A stretch of 64,000 bases of DNA from Candidatus Latescibacterota bacterium (GTDB lineage: Bacteria; Latescibacterota; UBA2968; UBA8231), in the NCBI GenBank assembly GCA_022826515.1, contig JAJDUT010000064.1, positions 1-64,000 of the forward strand, in the 5' to 3' direction. How positions within the stretch are numbered: position 1 is the stretch's first letter; the number at the start of each line of letters is the position of its first letter. Made by a program: the position numbers and the translations under genes. Shown here in pieces: positions 51,801 through 60,448 of this stretch. The notes under the pieces are model-generated. The model did not search any database and was not told the origin of the DNA. It saw nothing but the letters and a program-made list of their open reading frames with translations.

Positions 51801-54800
51801 AGGGCACGAGGACCACATGCTGCGGCTCTAGATGGATGAAGGGCCGCAACTCGTGCGGATCCTCCTCGCCAGCAATATCCACATCCCGCGCCGCCCCTAG
51901 CTGGAGCATCTCTGCGCCCGACAGGACAAAATCGGCCGGCATCAGGCTCTCGTCGTCGAGGTCGCGCAGTTCACCCAACCGCTCCGGGTCGGCAATCCCG
52001 CGCACCTTAAGCGCGCGCCCGAACACCTCGACCTGATCTCCAACCCCAACGCCCAACGCCTCGGCCATGTCCAGCGGCAAGATGCAGGTGGCCTCATCAT
52101 CCGCGGCAAAAAACGACCCGGCCACCAAGCTCTTATCCACCTCGGTGATTTGCGCCTCCTCCGGCGTCAGACCCAACAAGCCCGTGGCCCGCACTGCGTT
52201 CCCCGCCGCCGCCACCGCGATCCAACCCCCCTTGCCACCCTCAGCCGCGTACCAGCCGCGCCGCCCCATCCAGCCACTGCTGCCAAAATGCGACTCAGCG
52301 TAGTCGAGCGCCTCTGGCGTCAAGCGCTCCCAGCCGCGGTCGCGGATGAGGATCCCAGGGTATGCCCCAGCGTGTGGCAGCCGGAAACTCGCGTAGCGGA
52401 TTTGCTGTTCAAACGAGGTAAAGGAGAGCAGGGTAAACGTCAAAAGCGTCAACGTCGCCAGCGTCAGACCGGTGCGCAGGGGCCGCCGCCGCATATTGGA
52501 AATCCCCAACATGAAGGCCGCATAACTCGCGCTCAAGCGGCTCAGATCTTGGGCGTGGACCCGCGTCTGCTGGCTCTGGTGCTGGGCCATGACGCGGTTG
52601 AACCGGCCCACCAGCATAAAGAGCACGAAGGCCGCCATTGCCATGATCGCAAATGCCAACAGCACCACCAGCGGCTCGGCCAGTTCAAAGGTTGGATGCA
52701 CCTGCGCCAAAATCAGCCAAATCGCCAGCAATAACAGCCCAAAGCCAGCTAATTGGCGGCGAATATCGGCCGCAGCAACCAAGAGCCGCTCCCCGAAAAA
52801 GGCCGCTGGCAACAACAGCGCCATAAAGAAGATCACCCCTTCAAGGACATCGTTGAGCGTTGCCAAGACCTCTGGGTAGGCTCGCGTCTCCAAGCCCAGC
52901 GCCTTGCGGCTCCACGCCACGTACTCATCCCACTTTAGCTGCTCGGCCGCTGCTTCTGCCTCGGCTATAGCCACCGCCGCCTGCGCGTGCAGGCGCGTCA
53001 ACCGCTGATTTTCAATGCCGTGCTCCTTGAGGACCCCCAGCCGCGCCGCATCCAAGTTCCACACGTCCCGTGCCGCCTGCAGCGTCGCTCCCCCAAACCC
53101 CTCCTCGGTCAGCAAAAACCCCTCGCCCCGAACCTCGGCTTCGCTTTGGCCGCCCTCGCTGTTGAGCAGCAAAAGCTGGTCGTCCAAAATCACTTTGACG
53201 CGATCGTCGGCCACCGCATCAGCCGGTCCGTAAATCACCCCCACCGAGCCGATGCTGCTCAACCCCAGCGCATACCCGTACTGACCCGGCTCGCCTCCGT
53301 CCGCCGACAGCACCTTCACTTTGTTCAACGCGCGCAAAAGGCGCGGCTCGACCAAGCCGTACAGGGGCCGACCCACGCTGGGAAAGAGCACGGCGATCTG
53401 CTCGTTTTGCCACCAGCGCACATTTTTACCCAAGCGGCCATCCGCCCGCGGTTTCCCGTGGTGTGCTTGTGCGCGCTTACTCAAATCCACGACGTGGGTA
53501 ATCACCCCCTGCTCGGCATCCAGCGCCGCCACAGTCAGCGGATACGTCCCCTGTACCAGCGCGGGTACCCGCGCTAGCCCGGTTGCATCCGTAAGAAAGT
53601 AGCGCGTGTTGCGCACCCCTTTGCGCTCTTCCTCCTCCACCTGCACCGCCACCAGCGCCCCGGCCACTGGTCGGTCCGGCACCTGACTGCGCCGGGGAAA
53701 CGTCCGCGCTTTGACCCGCAAATCCCGCAGCCGATCCTTCAACGCCTCCTCAAGCCGCTCCCGCCCGGCCAACAGCGCCGTATCCGCCAACGCATGAGCC
53801 AGTAAATCGGCCACCAACGCCGCCTGCCCTTCCACGTGATCCCACGCCACCCGCTCGCCCGTATCTTGCGGTAAATCCAGCGCAAAGCGGGCGTCGCCTA
53901 CGGTGGCCAGCGTCAGCGACGGGAACCCCGCCTCGAGCGCCAGTTTCCCATCCGCGGCCAACCCCCCGGGCATGTAGCTGTCCCAATCCATCCCCCGAAT
54001 TGGGCTGATGCCATTGGCCACTGCCTCGGCGCGGCCCAGTGCCTCGGCGTACTCGGTAAAGCGACGGCCAAAGGGCACGAAAAACCGCTTGAGCGCGTAG
54101 CTGTCCGTGTTGTTCCACAGCACCACCCGCTCGCCGTGGCTGGACAAATCGAGGCCAATGAATAGCGCAATATCCAGCGGCTCAGCGAGCCGGGCCGCAT
54201 AGTGCTCTTGGCGGCGAGCGTGCCTATCGAGGAAGGCGACCATGCCCTGCCGCCCTTGGAAGTGAGCACTCAGCGCGGCGAGTATCACCGTGTGCGCCGG
54301 TGGATTCGCCTGCAAGCGAGCGGCCACCTCCAACAGCGTCGCCACACTCACCGCGGCCTCGGCCCCCGGGGCCTTCGCCGGTATCACCGACGGCGCGTCG
54401 TAATACGCATGGACGAGCACCGTCTCGTTCTGCGCGGTCCCCGCATCTTTCCCCGGCACCACTGCCCACACGTTGTACGCCATCCGCTCCTGCCAATCCA
54501 TCCGCCCCCACAACCCCACCTCTACCTCTCCATCCACCAACCGCCGCCGCAACCGCTCTCCTGCGTCCCCCTCCACCCAAAAGCGCGGCACGTCCAACGG
54601 CGCTCGCACGTACTTGCCCTGCGCCTGCTGCGTAGTAGAAGAATCCGCAGCCACAAACACCACCGCCCGCGCCCCCAGCGACGCGGCTTTCAGCCAAGCG
54701 TCCCCACTAGCAAAGTCCAGCACCACCACCCGCCCAGCCACCTCCCGCCCATTAAAATCCCCCCAGTCCCCATCGCCGCCCCAAATCGCCAGTGCCCGCA

Positions 54801-55113
54801 ACCCCTCCGGCGGCACAGTCGAAGTCTGCGCCCCATTTGGCCACACCGCGTACAAAGGCACCGACTCACCTTCCCATTCCAACCGCCCACCCTTGTCCAT
54901 CGGCACTACCACCGCAAAGGAGTCGCGCCGCGTCGCCAGCCCCAACGCCTGCAACCGCCCCTCCACATACTCCGCCGCTTGGGCACTCCCCGGATAGCCA
55001 GCCACCCGCGATCCCAGCGAGGACAAGTGCTCCACAACAGCTCGCGGCCCTGCCGAAGCCGCCACCGGGCCGCTGACAAAGACGACCAAAAAGGCGATAA
55101 TCAGCACAATCAT
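48841..55113 (-). CDS. Giant fusion: degenerate M28 peptidase-like, FtsX-like permease and DUF6785-like membrane domains (2090 aa)
   Basis: An uninterrupted frame of 2090 codons. A signal or anchor segment is followed by an M28-peptidase-like domain (about 25-460) whose zinc ligands look lost. A carboxypeptidase-regulatory-like beta domain follows at about 480-550, then membrane segments at about 750-840. An FtsX/MacB-like permease unit spans about 860-1295 (GISNMRRRPLRTGLTLATL, IPALVAALIVLNAMMG, REIGIYSSVGLAPLHIALL, TIYPARVAARQAVPDVVRRW). After a soluble linker a DUF6785/6784-like transporter domain fills about 1450-2090 (FYYATPENNW-type loop, HRQWSQHERLAYPM, WPLHPLGFIVSVGW), homologous to the 629-aa protein at 40307. 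No ATPase gene for an FtsX system is adjacent. The role is unknown; an envelope transport or remodelling machine is inferred. Confidence 0.82.
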   Translation of the reverse strand: MIVLIIAFLVVFVSGPVAASAGPRAVVEHLSSLGSRVAGYPGSAQAAEYVEGRLQALGLATRRDSFAVVVPMDKGGRLEWEGESVPLYAVWPNGAQTSTVPPEGLRALAIWGGDGDWGDFNGREVAGRVVVLDFASGDAWLKAASLGARAVVFVAADSSTTQQAQGKYVRAPLDVPRFWVEGDAGERLRRRLVDGEVEVGLWGRMDWQERMAYNVWAVVPGKDAGTAQNETVLVHAYYDAPSVIPAKAPGAEAAVSVATLLEVAARLQANPPAHTVILAALSAHFQGRQGMVAFLDRHARRQEHYAARLAEPLDIALFIGLDLSSHGERVVLWNNTDSYALKRFFVPFGRRFTEYAEALGRAEAVANGISPIRGMDWDSYMPGGLAADGKLALEAGFPSLTLATVGDARFALDLPQDTGERVAWDHVEGQAALVADLLAHALADTALLAGRERLEEALKDRLRDLRVKARTFPRRSQVPDRPVAGALVAVQVEEEERKGVRNTRYFLTDATGLARVPALVQGTYPLTVAALDAEQGVITHVVDLSKRAQAHHGKPRADGRLGKNVRWWQNEQIAVLFPSVGRPLYGLVEPRLLRALNKVKVLSADGGEPGQYGYALGLSSIGSVGVIYGPADAVADDRVKVILDDQLLLLNSEGGQSEAEVRGEGFLLTEEGFGGATLQAARDVWNLDAARLGVLKEHGIENQRLTRLHAQAAVAIAEAEAAAEQLKWDEYVAWSRKALGLETRAYPEVLATLNDVLEGVIFFMALLLPAAFFGERLLVAAADIRRQLAGFGLLLLAIWLILAQVHPTFELAEPLVVLLAFAIMAMAAFVLFMLVGRFNRVMAQHQSQQTRVHAQDLSRLSASYAAFMLGISNMRRRPLRTGLTLATLTLLTFTLLSFTSFEQQIRYASFRLPHAGAYPGILIRDRGWERLTPEALDYAESHFGSSGWMGRRGWYAAEGGKGGWIAVAAAGNAVRATGLLGLTPEEAQITEVDKSLVAGSFFAADDEATCILPLDMAEALGVGVGDQVEVFGRALKVRGIADPERLGELRDLDDESLMPADFVLSGAEMLQLGAARDVDIAGEEDPHELRPFIHLEPQHVVLVPYQTLAEAGGSLRSVAVRFPGATDGQALVEDYLTRVAATLFVGSPDGRVTALSSVGLTAVQGLGALAIPALVAALIVLNAMMGAVYERLREIGIYSSVGLAPLHIALLFVAEACVYAVLGTTLGYLLGQGLGRVLLGLGLLQGLTLNYSSLAAIGAALAVMGVVLLSTIYPARVAARQAVPDVVRRWRPDPPNGDEWLFEFPFMLGEGEVEGVCGFLANYFGAFGRATLGDFYVEDMQVAQADGYRLSFALWLAPFDLGVSQEVVVEFVPTGERARAMEVRLRRLSGERHYWQRLNLRLVEALRKQMLIWYALREAERVQHVESARTLAAEQAEERVAEQAAAEQPASFTWRGFAVGALLALCIGVGAPYAIIMLQGSFMALNSSSPGAIFLFFVLVVGVNTLLRVLGRGLALGRADLVLIYAMMLLASAVPTQAFVGYLIPIISGLYYYATPENNWGEVFFPHVTPWLAPQDRQAIVDLHEGLSPGESIPWGAWSETLSYWYVFFLVLSFMMLCMSSILHRQWSQHERLAYPMVQLPLKMVEEGQPGFKLAPLFKQRLLWIGFAVPFVLLSFKGLHYYFPAVPLPIQSAGLLEWIGEGPKLNLHWVYAWIGFFYLVNLNISFSIWFFYLFNKAQEGIFSSLGIASTEKLSLYSYSQTADLTHEVMGACLIFVAYTLWMGRRHLGAVWRKAWRGDPTVDDAGEMLSYRVAVFGFLASLLFVGVWLWASGVPLAILPLFLLVCLIFYVFVTRAVATAGLATARSPMVAAFFVISAVGAPVIGAKGLTALTFTYVWQSEMRLFPMIAAANSLKLAEAVVGSKRRLFWGMALALVVSLAGATWIIFQVCYEHGGINLHPFFMTRQANRTFTDMARPIVDPLPADMRGWLFTGIGGLVEAVLLWGHHRFYWWPLHPLGFIVSVGWLANQVWFSVLIAWALKLGIVKWGGMPLYERAKPFFLGLILGEATAAGLWLCIDGVLGETGHFLSYM

Positions 55114-55331
55114 AGCATCCCAATATCGTCCCCAAGCATTCCGTCTAGCAACCTATTCACTGACGTTATGCAATTTTACAATCGTTTAGTCCAGTCATGC
55201 CTGCACAAACAGGTATCCAGCGGTTCGGTGGAGTACCCGACCCTGTGCGACCTGAGCCGGTTGCTTTCCATGTTCGCGGCGGAACCTAAAGGGGGTCTCA
55301 CACGTTTTTTCTTTTGAGGTTGTTTTTTACC

Positions 55332-55379
55332 GACTGCCGCCGAGGAATCCACAGAGAATGCTTCTGCAAGGCGGCGGTC
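55332..55379 (+). promoter_or_regulatory. Leader stem-loop before the propeller operon
   Basis: GACTGCCGCC (55332-55341) can pair with GGCGGCGGTC (55370-55379) with one G-U pair, closing a 28-base loop. It ends four bases before the AAGGAGG ribosome-binding site (55384-55390) of the first gene. It is a possible translational control or mRNA-stability hairpin. The rest of 55114-55331 shows no gene. Confidence 0.45.
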
Positions 55380-55396
55380 CAACAAGGAGGTGTACT

Positions 55397-56047
55397 ATGT
55401 ATTACCGCGTGATAGGGGCTGTCGTCGTCTTGCTAATGGCGGCCGAGATGAGCGTTGCCCAAGACGATGCTGATTTCTTTGGCGAGGCCACCGGCCAAGG
55501 CCCGGTCGGCCACGTCGGCGTCAAGGACGACACCGCAACGCTGGAGTCGCTGACCGAACACGCCGACCGGATCACCGTCGGCCAAGTCGGTACCATGCGC
55601 CGAGTGCTTGAAAACCACGTCGTCCATACCCAAGAAGGTCAGCCGATTACCGGCACCTTCGTCTTTACCTATGTCGATCTGACGCCTACCGAGCACATCG
55701 TCGGGGATTCGGTTGGCACGGTAACGGTGCGTGTTTTGGGCGGTTTGCACCCGGACGGCACCAAGTTTACTACCTATGCCGACGCGCCTTCGCTGGCGAG
55801 CGAAGAGCAGGTATTGGTGTTTCTGGAAGAGACGCCGGAGCGCGGTCCCGACGAGGAGTTGGTGCATCAGATTGCCTACCACCGGGCGGGCAAGTTCCGC
55901 GTTGAGGGGGAGGGCGCGGCAGCGCGTTTAGTGCGCGATCTGCCCAATAGCGCCCTAGAGATCGATGCCAGCGAAGGCATTGGCGAAGACCCAATTCCCT
56001 TGGAGAAGATGAAGGCATTGATCCGCGCTGAACGGGCGGACGATTGA
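55397..56047 (+). CDS. Exported protein of unknown function, paired with matrixin (216 aa)
   Basis: The ATG at 55397 sits six bases after a perfect AAGGAGG and gives the signal peptide MYYRVIGAVVVLLMAAEMSVA. The mature part has the layout TLESLTEHADRITVGQVGTM, then FTYVDLTPTEHIVGDSVGTV and VRVLGGLHPDG, then SEEQVLVFLEE. This matches a family of exported beta-rich proteins I have seen next to matrixin-type proteases in other bacteria; its biochemical role is not known to me. First gene of the operon with the matrixin and three NHL proteins. Confidence 0.7.
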   Translation: MYYRVIGAVVVLLMAAEMSVAQDDADFFGEATGQGPVGHVGVKDDTATLESLTEHADRITVGQVGTMRRVLENHVVHTQEGQPITGTFVFTYVDLTPTEHIVGDSVGTVTVRVLGGLHPDGTKFTTYADAPSLASEEQVLVFLEETPERGPDEELVHQIAYHRAGKFRVEGEGAAARLVRDLPNSALEIDASEGIGEDPIPLEKMKALIRAERADD

Positions 56048-56091
56048 GCAGCAAGTCTTTTTCATTTTTACGCTTAACGAGGAGAGAGGAA

Positions 56092-57210
56092 ATGAAACCT
56101 ATGTTCAAGCTCTTGTGGATCCCACTGGTAAGCCTGTTGGTTGTCGCGGAAGATGGGGAGGCCGATGATTATGCCATACTTTATCTACGACCTAGCTATA
56201 GCGAGGGTTCTTTCACCAACATTAACAGACTGAATACAAATTATAGGGCCGTAGATGGTGAAGATAAAGGCGATTTGGATAATCCCCCGGACCTCACCAA
56301 AAAATGGGTTTTCTGGGATGCCTCCTCCGTTAGTTTCAAAATGGGATTTCCCTCCAGTGATTTCAGTTCTTTTGCTCCGATGACGAGTGCTATACGGAGT
56401 GCCATCGCCTCTTGGGATAACATTGATGCGAGTGTGCTCAGCATCACGTATAACGGAATGGATATATACCTAACCAACGATCCCAACGACGGGGTCAATA
56501 CCATTTTCTGGTCCAACCACAGTACCATCAGTAATGTTAATGGCTTTACCCTGATTACTGCCCCAACTAGCGGTGCCGACATCGGCGAATTTTCTGATGT
56601 GGACATCGTTCTCAACGACAGGCGACAATGGACGACCACCATGGCTCGCTGTGGGACGGGTCCCAAGGATGTGCAAGACGTCGTGACCCACGAATTGGGG
56701 CATGCTCTCGGTTTGGCCCATTCTACGGGTCGGAATACGATGACTTCCAGTGCTGTCTTATGTCAGAACGCCGACTCCACGTACTACAAAACGCTAAAAC
56801 GACGGAGGCTTACGGACAACGATAAGGACGGTTACCGGTATATTTACGTAGGCTCTAACAGCGTTCGCTCTCGGTTTGGTGGAGATAGCCAGAGTTCAAA
56901 GATCGTAGCCAGCGATGGCGCAAGGGAGAGTGGTGTTACACAAGCAACCGTTTTCCCCAATCCGTTCAATCCAGAAGTCACCATCACCTTCGACTTGACG
57001 CATTCGGCGTCCGTATCGGTGCGTATCTACAATGAGCTCGGACAACAGGTGCGGATACTGGCCACTGAGGGGGTGCGGCCGGCCGGAAGCTACCAATTCG
57101 TCTGGGACGGTCGCGATCAAGCCGGGCAGTTCCAAGCGTCGGGCACGTATCTGCTAGTGCTTTCAGTAGATGGGGACATCGAGACGCACAAGCTGACGCT
57201 GCTGCACTAA
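56092..57210 (+). CDS. Matrixin-type zinc metalloprotease with T9SS-like C-terminal tail (372 aa)
   Basis: The ATG at 56092 follows GGAGAGAGG and precedes a signal peptide (MKPMFKLLWIPLVSLLVV). The catalytic core has HELGHALGLAH, the HExxHxxGxxH zinc motif (His 200, 204 and 210, Glu 201), and NTMTSS downstream as a candidate Met-turn. DYAILYLRPSY and the preceding beta strands fit the M10 fold. Residues about 285-372 are the tail FPNPFNPEVTITFDLTHSAS to VETHKLTLLH shape, shared with the three NHL proteins. It probably degrades proteins outside the cell or at the surface. The tail is probably a secretion/attachment signal of the T9SS type A class (by similarity). Confidence 0.85.
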   Translation: MKPMFKLLWIPLVSLLVVAEDGEADDYAILYLRPSYSEGSFTNINRLNTNYRAVDGEDKGDLDNPPDLTKKWVFWDASSVSFKMGFPSSDFSSFAPMTSAIRSAIASWDNIDASVLSITYNGMDIYLTNDPNDGVNTIFWSNHSTISNVNGFTLITAPTSGADIGEFSDVDIVLNDRRQWTTTMARCGTGPKDVQDVVTHELGHALGLAHSTGRNTMTSSAVLCQNADSTYYKTLKRRRLTDNDKDGYRYIYVGSNSVRSRFGGDSQSSKIVASDGARESGVTQATVFPNPFNPEVTITFDLTHSASVSVRIYNELGQQVRILATEGVRPAGSYQFVWDGRDQAGQFQASGTYLLVLSVDGDIETHKLTLLH

Positions 57211-57218
57211 AGCGAACT

Positions 57219-58769
57219 ATGCGGACTCTTGGTCTTCTTGCCTTGTTGGGGGTCGTGTCGCCGTGTGTATCTGTTTGGGGTCTGCCGCCATGTGGTGCGC
57301 CGGGCACCATCACTACCGTAACGGCTCCCACCGACGATTATCTCGCCGCCTTTGGCGACTATAAGAGCTACGTACCCTTTGGCTTGGCGTTAGACCCGTC
57401 GGGGCATCTCTATGTGGCCGACGCCTCACTGATTTACCGCCTTGAAGCCGATGGCACGGCCACGCTCCTCGTCGGCGTTCCACAGACCCGCAGAGAACGA
57501 AGGGACAATGTCTTACTAGACAGCGTCGCGGCACTGAACGCCCGCATTGCGCCGGGGGCGATGGCCTTTGACCAACAAGGTCGGCTCTACTTTGTTGATC
57601 ACGTCAACTGGGCGTGGTCCGACGGGGGAAAACGGAGCCTGTCCCGCGTCGCACGTTTGGAGGCGAACGGGTTGGTGGTCACATTTGCGGGCACCGGCGA
57701 ATATGGCTCTAGCGGCGATGGCAGACCGGCCACCGAGGCGCAGTTGGGCTATATCGGTTCATTGGTTTTCGATCGGGAAGGCAATCTGCTGATTGCCGGT
57801 ACGGGAGGTATCCGGCGCATTGATAGGCAAGGGATGATCTCTACGCTGGTAGAAGCAGACCAAGTAACGGCACTGGTCATGGATGAGCAAGGGAGGCTGT
57901 ATTTTACGCTAAGCAATCAGGTCTTCCGCCGATCGGCCGAGGGCGTCATCGACATCGTGGCCGGCTCGGGGGCAGACCCGAATAGCCTCGTGGTGAAAGG
58001 CAACCGGTATTACTTTGGAACTGAAGGACGACCGGCGACCGAAGCCCCCTTCCACTTTCCAACGGACCTAGCAATCGACGAACAGGGGGCACTGTATATT
58101 GCCAATTTTAATTTCCACCGTATTCATCGGGTCCGGCTAGACGGCATTATCGAAACCATCGCTGGCAACGGACTGGATTACGGTTCTTCCCGAGGCTGTG
58201 CGGCTGTTGAAAAACAGGTGGCCGTTGGAAAGCAGTTGTCGGGGTATCGCTGCCGCGATCATATCGGCGATGGTGGTCCGGCACTGGAGGCCCCAATTTG
58301 GTGGCCTTTTCGCCTGCTGTTGACGCCCCAAGGCGATCTTCTAGTCGTGATGCTGGAGTCTTTTAGGAGCATTTATTGGAGCGGGGAGGAGTTTTCGCAG
58401 TTGCGCCGGATCTGTCGAGTCAGCGAGTGGATGATGCCCACAGCAGCCACGGTCGTCGAGGAGCAGGAGTCGGCAACCCTTGCTGAAGAAGCGTTGTCCG
58501 CCTTGCGCCTATATCCCAATCCGTTCAACGCCGCTGTCACCCTCACTTTCGACTTGACGCATTCGGCGTCCGTATCGGTGCGTATCTACAATGAACTAGG
58601 GCAGCAGGTACGGGTGCTGGCTACCGAGGGGGTGCGTCCGGCCGGAAGCTACCAATTCGTCTGGGACGGCCGCGACCAAGCCGGGCAGTTCCAAGCGTCA
58701 GGCACGTATCTGCTGGTGCTTTCGGTTGATGGGGCTGTCGAGACGCACAAGTTAACCCTGTTGCACTGA
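57219..58769 (+). CDS. NHL-repeat beta-propeller protein with T9SS-like tail (516 aa)
   Basis: Signal peptide about 1-21 (MRTLGLLALLGVVSPCVSVWG). The opening CGAPGTITTVTAP is common to all three NHL proteins. The propeller carries NHL blades such as FGLALDPSGHLYVADASLIYR, GAMAFDQQGRLYFVDHVNW and DLAIDEQGALYIANFNF with IIETIAGNGLD. A Cys-containing insert (RGCAAVEKQ to GYRCRDHIGDGG) follows. The last about 87 residues are the shared tail starting YPNPFNAAVTLTF. NHL propellers bind proteins or sugars or act as lyases; no catalytic residues can be named. Eight bases separate it from the protease stop. Confidence 0.85.
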   Translation: MRTLGLLALLGVVSPCVSVWGLPPCGAPGTITTVTAPTDDYLAAFGDYKSYVPFGLALDPSGHLYVADASLIYRLEADGTATLLVGVPQTRRERRDNVLLDSVAALNARIAPGAMAFDQQGRLYFVDHVNWAWSDGGKRSLSRVARLEANGLVVTFAGTGEYGSSGDGRPATEAQLGYIGSLVFDREGNLLIAGTGGIRRIDRQGMISTLVEADQVTALVMDEQGRLYFTLSNQVFRRSAEGVIDIVAGSGADPNSLVVKGNRYYFGTEGRPATEAPFHFPTDLAIDEQGALYIANFNFHRIHRVRLDGIIETIAGNGLDYGSSRGCAAVEKQVAVGKQLSGYRCRDHIGDGGPALEAPIWWPFRLLLTPQGDLLVVMLESFRSIYWSGEEFSQLRRICRVSEWMMPTAATVVEEQESATLAEEALSALRLYPNPFNAAVTLTFDLTHSASVSVRIYNELGQQVRVLATEGVRPAGSYQFVWDGRDQAGQFQASGTYLLVLSVDGAVETHKLTLLH

Positions 58770-58780
58770 GGAAGAAGGTC

Positions 58781-60439
58781 ATGCTCAGGCATCGGTGTGG
58801 CGTTCTCCTCGCCTTGTTGGGGGTCGTGTCTCTGCGTGGATCTGTTTGGGGTCTGCCGCCTTGTGGGGCGCCGGGCACCATCACCACCGTGACCGCCCCT
58901 GATGGCGACTACTTAGCCGCTTTCAGCGATTATACGATCTACCCGCCGGAGCACCTAAGCGTAGGTGGCGGAGTGGACTTGGTCGCCGCGCCAGAGTACC
59001 ACAGCTACTATCCGCAGGAGTTAGCTGTAGGCCCCCAAGGACGCATCTACATAGCCGACCAAACCATCATCTACCGGCTTGAATCTGGCGGCACGGCCAC
59101 CCGCATCGTCGGCGTACCCCAGTATTCCTTCCTAACAGGCGAAAGCGACGAGGAAACTTGGCGTTCTCCTATGTTGCAGCGTTTCAATGTCTTGGAAGAC
59201 ACCGTCGCGGCGTTAGAGGCTCGTATTGGACCGGGGGCGATGGCCTTTGACCGACAAGGTCGGCTCTACTTTGTCGATTATGTCGATTCGGTGTGGTCCG
59301 GCGGCGAGCGGAACAAAATCCGCATAGCCCGTTTAGAGGCGGACGGATTGGTAGTCACCTTTGCCGGCACCGGCGAAATCGGGTCCAGCGGCGATGGTGG
59401 ACCGGCCAGAGAGGCACAATTTGGCATCATCAATTCGCTGGTTTTTGATCGGGAAGGGAATCTGCTAGTCGCCGGTAGGGGAGGCATCCGGCGTATTGAT
59501 GGTCAAGGGGTCGTCTCTACGCTGCTGGAAGCAGATTCAGTACGGGAACTTATCATGGATGGCCAAGGGTTACTGTATTTTTCGCTGGGCCATCAGGTCT
59601 TTCGCCGTTCCGCCGATGGCGAGACTGAACCCATCACCGGGTCGGGAATGGATCCGGATAGCGTCGTTGGCAAGGAGTTCGAGGACGGAGGGCGTTACTA
59701 TTACAACTTGCCAGCCACTCAAGCATCCTTAGATACACCAGCGGGCCTAGCTATCGACGAAGAGGGTTCTCTGTATATTGCCGATTACTATTCAAATCGC
59801 ATTCATCGGGTTCGGCCAAATGGCATTATCGAAACCGTCGCCGGCAACGGATTAGATTTCCGTTATTTACAAGGCTGTGTAGCCGGAAAGCGCGTAGCGG
59901 CTGGAAAGCGTTTATCGGAGCATCGCTGTCAAGACCATATAGGCGATGAGGGGCCGGCATTGAAGGCTACTATCTGGCGGCCTTGGTCCATGCTCTTTAC
60001 TCAAGAGGGAGATCTCTTAGTCGCTACGTTGCATGGGGGCTATACGTGGACCGGGGGGGCGTTTTCACAGCTACGCCGCATCTGTCGAGTCAGCGAGTGG
60101 ATGGCGTCTCCAGCAGCCACGGTCGTCAAGGAGCAGGCGGCGGCAACCCTTGCCGAAGAAGCGTTATCTACCTTGCGCCTGTATCCCAATCCGTTCAACG
60201 CCGCTGTTACCATCACCTTTGAGTTGAAACACTCGGCGTCCGTATCGGTTCGTATCTACAATGAGCTCGGGCAACAGGTGCGAGTGCTGGCTGCCGAAGG
60301 GGTGCGTCCGGCCGGTAGTTACCAATTCGTCTGGGATGGCCGCGACCAAGCCGGGCAGTTCCAAGCGTCAGGCACCTATCTTTTGGTGCTTGCGGTTGAT
60401 AGGGCTGTCGAGACGCATAAGCTGACGCTGTTGCACTGA
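58781..60439 (+). CDS. NHL-repeat beta-propeller protein with T9SS-like tail (552 aa), second copy
   Basis: Tandem paralogue of the previous gene. Signal peptide MLRHRCGVLLALLGVVSLRG, then CGAPGTITTVTAPDGDYLAA. It is longer by an N-terminal insert (about 50-75, EHLSVGGGVDLVAAPEYHSY) shared with the third copy. NHL blades include ELAVGPQGRIYIADQTIIYR and GLAIDEEGSLYIADYYSNR. The Cys insert (QGCVAGKRVAAGKRLSEHRC) is retained. It ends with the shared tail, YPNPFNAAVTITFELKHSAS to HKLTLLH. Start 11 bases after the previous stop. Confidence 0.85.
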   Translation: MLRHRCGVLLALLGVVSLRGSVWGLPPCGAPGTITTVTAPDGDYLAAFSDYTIYPPEHLSVGGGVDLVAAPEYHSYYPQELAVGPQGRIYIADQTIIYRLESGGTATRIVGVPQYSFLTGESDEETWRSPMLQRFNVLEDTVAALEARIGPGAMAFDRQGRLYFVDYVDSVWSGGERNKIRIARLEADGLVVTFAGTGEIGSSGDGGPAREAQFGIINSLVFDREGNLLVAGRGGIRRIDGQGVVSTLLEADSVRELIMDGQGLLYFSLGHQVFRRSADGETEPITGSGMDPDSVVGKEFEDGGRYYYNLPATQASLDTPAGLAIDEEGSLYIADYYSNRIHRVRPNGIIETVAGNGLDFRYLQGCVAGKRVAAGKRLSEHRCQDHIGDEGPALKATIWRPWSMLFTQEGDLLVATLHGGYTWTGGAFSQLRRICRVSEWMASPAATVVKEQAAATLAEEALSTLRLYPNPFNAAVTITFELKHSASVSVRIYNELGQQVRVLAAEGVRPAGSYQFVWDGRDQAGQFQASGTYLLVLAVDRAVETHKLTLLH

Positions 60440-60448
60440 GGGAAGGAC

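Noticed and set aside
55168..55317. Short plus-strand frame before the propeller operon
   Set aside because: No ribosome site or recognisable sequence; the region reads as non-coding leader.
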